64,000 bases of DNA from the NCBI RefSeq assembly GCF_963678635.1, contig NC_087065.1, positions 24,757,254 through 24,821,253 on the forward strand, given 5' to 3'. The notes below the pieces were generated by a model that saw only the letters and a program-made list of their open reading frames with translations, was not told the DNA's origin and did no database searches. This document shows, in pieces, positions 56,601 to 64,000 of this stretch (positions are counted from its first letter, which is position 1; each line of letters starts with the position of its first letter). Both the position numbers and the translations under genes were made by a program. This DNA comes from Symsagittifera roscoffensis (Eukaryota; Xenacoelomorpha; Acoela; Convolutidae).

Positions 56601-56844
56601 GAAACAATCCCTCCTGGCCCGCTATGTTGCCGTCCAGTCCATTCGGTTGTGCCTGTGGTATGCACCATCCTTTTTTTTCTTGTAGCTCGCGATTGTCATG
56701 CTCCTAACTGGATGGTCCCTCCAAGTAGGAGGTCGCCCTTCCCTCACCGAATCGTCACGGGCTCTAGACTGTAACCTATCTTGCAGTACCTTGAGACGTG
56801 ATGAACTCGACCCAGCTACTGTTTGTGGTTGAATTAGGGGTATA

Positions 56845-57783
56845 TCATGGGAGCTTGACCTCCATAAATGGTCGTATCGATTGCGCATCCAGACTGTGCA
56901 CAGAGGGTAACGGTTCGGGTGGTATCCACACCTCCAGCCCCTCATTTATGTGCTCCTGGGCCGCCCGGTCTAAGTTGAACCGGCCGCTTGGCCTAGGAGC
57001 CTCGTCCACCTCCACACGCGATTCAGGTCTCGATGCTGTGGCGGCTGGCTCTGTTGTCCGTTTCCTTTTTTCTTTCTGTCTCGCGAGCTCTCGCTGTCTT
57101 CTCTGAAGCTTCTCCATCTCCGACATCAGCTGCGTGCAGTTCACCTCGTTCTCGCGGACCCTCTGTTCTTGCTGTTACACCGCCCTGATCATGTTGAGAT
57201 CACGCCACGCCTGATCCCTCTCAAGGATCGCCTGATCTCTCTCCAGGTTTGCCTGGTCCCTCTCAAGCTTCGCGCCAACCCTGTCAAGGTTCGCCTTGTC
57301 TTACTACCTCTGTGTCCTCTCTAGTTCCCTCTTCAAGCTACTGAGAACCGGATATGCCTCCTCTGTCTGTTGAGACCGTATCATAGACGAGGGCCTGCTC
57401 GTGAATTGGGCCGCGAGTCCAGCTGGCGGTCTGGCGGGGGGGTGGAAAGTCTCCAGCGCCATATTCTGTGTTGTTGCTCAAGCCAGGATTCCTCGCCAAT
57501 TCGAATCCCCTCTCGCCTCCATCCTCATTCCAGGACAATCATCTGGTCTGTTCTTGATTGGATATCCCCTCCGTCGTGTAGCCAACCATCAAAAAAGAAT
57601 TTCTGTCGCAGATTCCCTGCATTGACCCTGCGCCTCTAACTGTAGGATGGCGTTCAACATCACCGCCATCCTCTCATCGACTTGGGTGTAGTCCAGATCC
57701 CTCAAGCTTTTGTATAGTTCATCGAGCGTAGGTCCCTTAAACGCTGCAGGCATAGATTTCCAAAAGCGATCTGCCATAGTCAC
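56845..57783 (-). pseudogene. Unit C: coiled-coil ORF with 21-bp heptad repeats
   Basis: The helical head (LDELYKSLRDLDY, MLNAILQLEAQ) aligns weakly with A and B. At 57,210-57,293 four 21-bp tandem units encode the heptad LERDQAx, an obvious coiled coil. A basic stretch (REKEKRKR-like, KEKRKRTTEP) follows at the end. Broken. Confidence 0.55.
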
Positions 57784-58285
57784 AATCTTCAGATGATCTC
57801 ACGTGTCAACCAACTTGGGAATTACTTTGTCAACCAACTTGAGAATTACCTTGTCAACTAACTTGAGAATTGAGAAAAAAACGTCTCCCTTCAAATCCTG
57901 CAGATCGTGAACTTGTTCAAAATCTTCTTTTTCTTTTTAAATGAGTGCGGCTAGGTCGTCAACTCAATTTTGCAAATCAATCTGAAAATAAAATGCAGTT
58001 TTTAGACCGAGATGTCCTGTGCCTAACCTAAGCCCCCCCATCATTGTGTTTGAAACATTATCCCATCATCTATTCTACTAAAATAGTTCAATTGTAAGTT
58101 TTAAGAGCATGCAGATTGATTTCATGTTTTAGCACCGTCAACTCTCTAAAATTTAATTGTCATGCCAACTGCGATAAAATCCATCTACTTGCTTTGCGCC
58201 CCTATGTACCTAACTCGAGATCCCCATGTACCTAACTCGAGATCCCCATGTACCTAACTCGAGACCTCCATTGTCCGCCCGTAAA
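57784..58285 (-). promoter_or_regulatory. Unit C: macro/coiled-coil gap with splice-acceptor-like site and two short tandem repeats
   Basis: About 500 bp without a gene. In element orientation a strong 3' splice-like site (GCATTTTATTTTCAG then ATTGATTTG) has its AG at 57,983-57,982. This is the position of the sites in A and B, and all three continue into an ATTGAT-type sequence. A 24-bp unit is repeated three times at 57,805-57,873 and a 22-bp unit (ATGTACCTAACTCGAGATCC core) three times at 58,204-58,267. Confidence 0.5.
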
Positions 58286-58750
58286 TCAAGCGATACTCAA
58301 GTAGTATTTCTTTAGTAGGTGTACCATTATCTCCGTCTCTGCGAAGATCACGTGTAGGATGGCGTATAACTCCCTTGGGCTCAACCTGCCCCTGTTTGGG
58401 TCATAAACCGGCATCGAGACCTCCATTATCCCTCTTTCAACCATGAAATCTCTCAGCCTCGTTAGTGCCAACATCACGTGCTCGTGATCTATCGTATTCC
58501 TTTCAATGATCCTAGTTACCAGAAAGCACATGTAATTACCCGGGACTTGTGAAACTGATGGGGGAAGCGCAGCCATTCCTCCCAGCCCGGGTCTCTATCT
58601 AAATAGAAACTCCACATTCTGATATTTTCTCTTGAAGTCGGCCTCTAGTCTCGATTTGAAGCTCATGTCCGCGGTTATACAGATCGCGCTAGTCCTGTCT
58701 GACAAAATGAAGTCGCTGTCCGTTATCAGGATGTTCTCGGAGTATTCATT
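58286..58750 (-). pseudogene. Unit C: macro-domain-like module
   Basis: The clearest copy of the module: ILITDSDFILSDRTSAICIT, then ADMSFKSRLEADFKRKYQNV, MAALPPSVSQVPG, NYMCFLVTRIIE, HVMLALTRLRDFMVERGIM, VSMPVYDPNRGRLSP and VIFAETEIMVHLLKKYYL. VSMPVYDPNRGRL aligns with SMPRIGCGLDRL of OARD1, and VIFAETEI with EVFEATDI. The 3' end is a conserved KKYYLSIx tail, also in unit A. Confidence 0.58.
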
Positions 58751-58869
58751 GGGTATCTCAAATTTTGTTTTGAAGTTTTGTCCTATGATAGGCTCGGCCT
58801 CTTCCGCATCCAGTTCCAGCCCGCTGGTCTCTCTCACTTCTCTGAGTTTCTTTATCATCAAATTTTCGG

Positions 58870-58929
58870 TGTGGGTAAGTCCTACCCACACTCCCCGGAC
58901 AAAAATATTTATCGACGTCCCCGTCGATC
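58870..58929 (-). promoter_or_regulatory. Unit C: two-hairpin module at integrase/macro junction
   Basis: The most perfect coding copy. Hairpin 2 is GTGTGGGTA-AGTCC-TACCCACAC (9-bp perfect stem, 58,870-58,892), followed by the core CTCCCCGGACAAAA and hairpin 1, ATCGAC-GTCCCC-GTCGAT (58,912-58,929). Confidence 0.6.
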
Positions 58930-59640
58930 ATGCTGGTTCTAAATTATCTGGCGGTATCTCGACCGACCTGTCAGTGCTGTCCAACCGAAGAGGGGAGCTT
59001 TTGTTTTCACGTATTTTTCAGCTGACACGTCGACCTGCTGGATGCTTTGCTCTTCATCTCCTTTGCTCTTGACATCGCGCATCCACTCTAGTATTCTCAA
59101 GTTTGTGTTTTCCCTCCTTTCTATCTCGCTCTGCTCCAGATTTGCACTTGTTCTGAAGTGGAGTAGTCTTCCTGCGGGTTTTGTTCGCTGTCGTTGATGA
59201 TTCGCCATTCATCATTGGCCACCAATTCGCCCACACTCAGTAACTCTTCGCTTAATTCGTCAGGCTCTATCTTGTCAATCAAGAAGTCATCCCCGTGCCT
59301 ATTGTACCTCATGCCTGTCCGTTTGCGATTGCCACTCCTGGTTCCTGCTGTTATCGGCAAGTCTGGTTCCGTCCACTTTGGCACCTCGTCCTGCTCCTGG
59401 TCATTCCAGTTTTCTTCCGCAAAGGACTCCGCATCTGAGCCTGCTTCTATCTTTTCATTATCGTCCATGCTCACGTCCTCGTTGCCATCATTCTTTTCTC
59501 TGGTGCCTTTTTCGTTCACTTCACATGCTGGCTCTACCAATAGGTACTCTAGTCCCTCCATATTCTGCGGTACGCACCAGTCCTCCGGAGATGGGACTTG
59601 AGGCTTCAGATTTTTATAATGCGCTGCTCGCCCCGTACTC
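58930..59640 (-). pseudogene. Unit C: acidic integrase C-terminal extension
   Basis: Contains WCVPQNMEGLEYLL, PACEVNEKGTREKNDGNE, RYNRHGDDFLID and NLRILEWMRD, matching the tails of A and B. Broken. Confidence 0.5.
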
Positions 59641-60610
59641 AAGCGGTAGAACGGTCCCTGCTGGTGTACTTACGTGGTCATAAACGGTCCTCGCCATTTC
59701 TTGAGTGAGTAATTTTTTCGTCCCCTTGGGAGGTATAACATTCTGGAACAACCAGACGTATTGGCCCACTGCATACGGTTTAGCTTGAAGTATCTTCTCA
59801 TCATATTTCTTCCGCTGCCTCATTTGTGCTTGCGCCGTATTCCTCCTGCAGAGCTCATTAGTTCCTGTTGTCTCTTGACCGCTTCCTTCATATAAGCTTG
59901 AGGCGACTTCTTTTTCCCTTCGTATTCTGGGTAAGAGAACGTTAGGGGCATTGCTCTCTCTCTACCCGTTAACATCATGAAGGGACTTATTCCTGTTGTG
60001 GAGTGTTGCGTGCTGTTGTACGCCCCGACCACTTGCGGCAGATATTTATCCCAGTCTGTCATGTATCTCGAGCAATATACCCTCAGCATGTTCACCAACG
60101 TTCTGTTCTGTCTTTCCACTAACCCGTTAGTCTGAGGATGGTAAGTCGTTGAGTGCGCTTGAGCAATATGTGACCTCTTCATCGATTCTTTTGTCAGGTC
60201 ACCCACGAAGGCTTTCCCGTTGTCCGACTGAAATGTCATCGGACAACCATATCGTGATATCCAATGTGTTATCAAGTGGTCACAAGTCTCCTCCGCTGAG
60301 GCTGTTTGACAGGGCACCGCTTCCGCCAACTTCGTAAAGTGGTCTATTATGACCAGTATCTGGTTATACCCCGACTCTGTCATGCAGATCTTCTGATGGT
60401 CTATCTGCGCAACCTCGTTGAATTCCGAGCTCTCAACGGACTTAAGTGGGAACTTCATCTGCCGTGGGTCTTTCACCTGTAGACATGCCAGACATGCGTT
60501 CACCCATCTCTCGCAGGCCTTTCTTAATCCCGGCCAATCAATTTTGTGTAGTATTCTCTGTTGCACTTTGTCTATCCCCTGATGCCCCATTTGATCGTGC
60601 GATCTGAATA
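59600..60610 (-). pseudogene. pol: Unit C: integrase
   Basis: HHCC finger (FRSHDQMGH, CLACLQ), core with VAQIDHQK (Asp at about 60,401), FQSDNG (Asp at about 60,224) and GLVERQ (Glu at about 60,116), again DD35E, and an STGRAAHYKNLKPQ C-terminal module. Broken near the C-terminus. Confidence 0.9.
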
Positions 60611-60691
60611 ACACCTCCGTCTGGTACAACTGTGGTAGTATGATGAGGTTATGCTTGTGTAGTATCTTCTCCTCATCCTTTCTCCTGCATG

Positions 60692-61300
60692 CTACCACCC
60701 ATCAGCTGTGTGATAGAGCAAATCTTTCCTCTCCTTGTAGAACTGGCTCAAGATCTTATAGCTGTCTTCTTCCAGGTCCCCTTTCTCCTTGGCTCCCTTC
60801 GGGATCCATTCGGAGAGGTTGCTTGTCATCTTGTCATTCTTTTGGGCTCGAATCAGATCCGACAGCCTATATCTTGCCTTGACGTGTTCCTTCGGTGCCA
60901 TTATTTGACCTTTCATTTCTCCGGGAATGTGGATGTCATCCTTCAATTTGACGCAAACTATCCTCCTCAAGACCTTCCTGTCATTTTCTGGCACCAGGTT
61001 CGTTCTGACATTCGAGTTGCATGATAGCTCCCTGAACGGTTTCCTTGATAAAGCAATTCTCTCAAATTCTTCACCTCCGCATACCTCCTGCTGATCCAAA
61101 TTGTACGTTCCTGAGGAGGGATCCGTCTGTAGTTCCCTGTCGCGGTGCCTCATCTTCTCTTCCGCCAATATCATGCATAGACTATCTTGGTCATCGCTGT
61201 TCTTATCTGAGTCTTCATCCCATTCTTCACACTCCCCGGACAAAGTTTCTTCTTCGGCATCTTCCTCTGCATTGTCCCACTCCCCGTACTATTGACTCAG
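60692..61300 (-). pseudogene. Unit C: acidic spacer before integrase
   Basis: Acidic segment with TLSGECEEWDEDS. Its LSGE comes from the CTCCCCGGACAA motif at 61,232-61,245. KARYRLSDLIRAQKND, shared with A and B, follows. Broken. Confidence 0.5.
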
Positions 61301-61436
61301 TCCGAGGTGTTCAGCCTCCTCCTTGAATGCCACCTTCTGCTTCCTAAACATAGTCCGCACAAGTATGTCCTCGCTACCATCCGCCCTGTTTTATCCCTGT
61401 CTTGCTTCCACAGTTGAACCAGCCAAAAAGCTGATC

Positions 61437-62237
61437 CTACTTTGAGAGGCTCTCATCAATCCTAGGTATTTGATAGGCATCCTTCACCGTGACGGAGTTC
61501 AGATATCGAAAGTCGCAGCAAAGCCTCAATTGGTCACCTTTCTTCTTAGCCACCACCACTCCACACGTCAAAGGTTTATTGGATGGTTCTATCATATCAT
61601 ACTCTAGTAAGGTCTCTATCTCTTTTCTACATGCTTCCGATTTGTGTGGGGTCATACGCCTCGCCCCCTCCCTGTGCCGCACCGCCGACTCTTCAAGCTC
61701 TATTTCATGTTCAACAAAGTTACAACATCCAATGTCTGCCTTATGTTTCGAAAAAACGTCCTCATTCCGCTCTAGTACAACCTTGATGGCTTTGAGCTGT
61801 TCATCCGTTACCATGCCCCTCAAGTGCTCTATTTCAGGTGAAACCGGTTTATCCATTTCCATTTCCTCTAGTGTGGGTCTTTCCGGGAAATTCGAACATC
61901 TCGAAAGTCCATCATTTGTCTCTGACTTAATTGATTTCACAAGACCTGATGAATCTTTTATTTTCTTTAATCTTCTCAAGATACAAATCTTGTCCCTATG
62001 ATTAGGACAATCAAGAACTTCATTCTCTTTTACATTTTCAGTCATTTCATATCGAGCTTTCACAGGTAAAGCGTATCCCAGTTTCCTTCCCCTCTGGATT
62101 GTGATGGGTATAATAAGAGTATTCAACAAGACACTGACGCAGAGACCGCTCTTGGTTATTGAGAAGGATCTTCCTAAAACAGCTGCGCTTCGACTATTTG
62201 GATTTGGGACTATGCATAGTAGTATATGAGTGAGCAA
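61437..62237 (-). pseudogene. pol: Unit C: protease-RT linker and start of RT
   Basis: Shows VPNPNSRSAAVLGRSFSITK, IGCCNFVEHEIELEE, MIEPSNKPLTCGVVVAKKKG and FRYLNSVTVKDAYQIPRID, colinear with A and B. Unit C homology ends at about 62,237, close to a run of 15 G. Confidence 0.85.
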
Positions 62238-62703
62238 GAGTGGGGGGGGGGGGGGGTGGGTGGTGGGAGACCCCCATGTATTAAGATAGGGAATTGAACA
62301 TCCGGTCTCCCAGCTATGTACTAAGATTGGGTATAGAGTCTACAATGTATTAAGGTAGGGAATTGGTATCCCATGTATTAAAATGGTAAGTTTCAGATGG
62401 TAAGTTTCGGATAAATTTTTGGAGCCCGATCTTACCATTTTTTAAGATTCTCTACACCAATGCGATAGGTTTTAGATTTTTTCATTGTATTAAAATATGA
62501 TTTTTATTTTGTTTTAAACCATTAGAGTTTAAATTGAAAGTGTCTGAAACTATGCTGAAACCTAACTGAAGCTTCGAAGAAGAAATAAAGTTTTTCAGAA
62601 AAAAAAATTAAATTACTGTAAATTGTTATATTACAGTTGAAAAGTTGAATAACAAATAAATCATTGTATGGAATGAGGTTTTACTACAGTTTATAGAATA
62701 AAC
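62238..62703. other. Junction region: G-run and degenerate AT-rich repeats
   Basis: No gene seen. A run of 15 G (62,242-62,256) followed by TGGGTGGTGGG could form a G-quadruplex. At 62,273-62,400 a degenerate unit like ATGTATTAAGRTAGGGAATTG recurs about four times. The rest is plain AT-rich sequence leading to the polymerase remnant. Confidence 0.5.
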
Positions 62704-64000
62704 TTACAAATTCAAGGGCTTAGTATGTATTCCATCATTAAGTACCTCCCTTTTCGGGTAACAGTAACTGAGTCCTTTTTTAGTTTGTTCATATGTTCCA
62801 ACTAAATGGTTGGAGGTTTTGAATCCGCGATTGGTCGACTTCAAATTTACAGCTTCGTCAAGAACTCGTCTGTATTTAGACATTGGTCCATCCCCAGTGT
62901 CTTCTAGCGTTCTTTTGTTGAGCCGTTTGCTGCTAAATTTGAATTTGTCGCTCTTACTATCATAGCAGCAATACGTCTTGCTGCACAGGCACAACTATTC
63001 AGTACAGCGAAGTTCTTCTTTGAATAATCCAGGTTCTCGTTTGTCATGCTTTTTGTGAACAGCGCAGCATGTACGTGGAAAAAAATTCTTATCTGCATCA
63101 GCTATAAAGTCATCTCTACAATCATTTCGACGAATAAGTGTCCACTGAGCTTTCTGCTCTGGTAATATACAATCGTCCAGGTTATCTTCTGCTAAAGCTA
63201 GATACAAAGAGTCCGTATCCATCTCCAACTCCTCGAATTTATTCTCATCGCAATACTTGTGGAAGAAGTTGTAGTATAACTCCAACATTCTAAGTTTGGC
63301 GTATTGAAGAATGAAAAAACCTACAATAATTGGTTCTCTATGTTCAATTGTTGACTTCAATAGTTCTACTTCATATAAGCCCCTTTTCACAATTTTCAAT
63401 CGCTTGAAAAACTTCTCATTTATTGCTTTGTTTGTCTTCTCATCGCCGAGATATTTGGTTATCGTGTGTCTGGATCTGTCCATAATTTGATAACCGTGCG
63501 AACTGTTACCGAGAAGCTTCATCGTCTCAGCAACAACTCCAGAATGTGGATTCTCGTCTCCTTCTCGTCGAGCATCAACAACAGATTGAACAAATTTGTT
63601 GAAAAGTTTCCTAGGTGTGTACTCAACAAATCGATAAATTTTTGTACATTGAAGTCCAAGACTTAGATAGAAGTTAAGAAGAGGTGTGATGATTGTACCA
63701 TTTTCTAATTTAAAACTGGAAATCAACATTCGTTGTGGGTTTTTCAGCAAATCGTTTTCTTCGGCATAGTTTTTCATGTATTCTCCAATATTGTTTTGGG
63801 AGACGTCAATGTTTTTGAATAATGGATGAAAATTTGAAAATCTAGGCTTCAACTCGTCAGGAACTATTAAATCGCATTGCACATAACCAAAAAGAGATCT
63901 GTTCTTTATTTTTTCAAGTAAAGAATCAGTAGACAGAGGTCTTTTGTATGGAAAATTTGTCTTGACATGATTCTTGATTGACGAATCTGTTTTGAAATGC
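62704..64000 (-). mobile_element. Polinton/Maverick-type family B DNA polymerase remnant
   Basis: This is the C-terminal part of a protein-primed type B DNA polymerase; the N-terminal part lies beyond the right edge. The translated minus strand has the palm motif MDTDSLYLAL, which holds the catalytic Asp pair region, preceded by the KLLGNSSHGYQ block (a Kx3NSxYG-like motif B). A Cys-rich tail (FPRTCCAVHKKHDKREPGL, then CLCSKTYCCYD) ends in TKPLNL. Known members of this family belong to Polintons and related virus-like elements and would copy the element DNA. The copy is broken. It lies next to the cut end of unit C, and no other Polinton genes or terminal repeats are visible. Confidence 0.8.

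Larger units (their letters stand above)
44300..62237 (-). mobile_element. Ty3/gypsy-like giant element, unit C (old, 5' part absent)
   Basis: Unit C carries the same order of parts: protease/RT start, acidic spacer, integrase, macro-like module, coiled-coil ORF, SGNH ORF and accessory block, followed by its LTR-like stretch. It is the most decayed copy, with twenty or more breaks, so it is the oldest of the three. Homology to A and B ends at about 62,237, where a poly-G tract and unrelated AT-rich sequence begin; no gag is seen beyond that point. Its macro-like and integrase parts still align well with those of A and B, which helps in recognising conserved blocks. Confidence 0.8.

Noticed and set aside
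62242-62256. Poly-G run as an element terminus signal
   Set aside because: Only one example is visible in the window, so nothing supports more than a simple homopolymer with quadruplex potential.

Overview
The window looks like repeat-dense animal DNA made almost entirely of retroelements, all on the minus strand. I see no host gene. The strongest hint of the host is the right edge, where a Polinton-type family B DNA polymerase resembles copies I associate with cnidarians. That is recollection rather than a search, so I would say metazoan, possibly a cnidarian.

Three related but clearly diverged Ty3/gypsy-like units lie head to tail. Unit A (1-13,496) runs past the left edge. Unit B (13,497-44,299) looks complete in parts. 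Unit C (44,300-62,237) is old and stops at a non-element sequence. In element orientation each unit reads: structured leader, gag with a long coiled-coil N-terminus and zinc knuckles, aspartic protease, reverse transcriptase, RNase H, a long acidic spacer, DD35E integrase, a macro-domain-like module, a repeat-rich gap with a conserved splice-acceptor-like site, a small coiled-coil ORF with a nuclear-localisation-like motif, an SGNH/GDSL hydrolase ORF, and a 6.4-kb accessory coding block. That block starts with a second SGNH-like domain and continues into proteins I do not recognise. Without the duplication described below, a unit is about 23.5 kb, several times a usual gypsy element.

Units are separated by single 4-4.6 kb non-coding stretches that begin at a polypurine tract right after the accessory block, so they look like very long LTRs. 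The stretch on each side of B is homologous to the other but strongly diverged, so B is not framed by its own twin LTRs. Inside these stretches are arrays of an ACCC(C)TCCGG-like site whose sequence is specific to each stretch, a 41-bp block and a 32-bp hairpin block that are nearly unchanged, and a two-hairpin module built around CTCCCCGGACAA.

The same module recurs at the integrase/macro junction of all three units. Its core is repeated in the RNase H-integrase spacer, where it is read in a different frame. That points to a nucleic-acid-level signal.

The 3' part of B plus its LTR is duplicated in tandem as two 7,226-bp copies (13,497-20,722 and 20,724-27,949) that appear identical, so the duplication is very recent or an assembly artefact. 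Unit A has few breaks, B a moderate number and C many. The best candidate for an undescribed system is the whole architecture: a giant gypsy lineage carrying a macro domain, two SGNH domains and a large unknown accessory block, with repeated structured signals in coding and non-coding parts.
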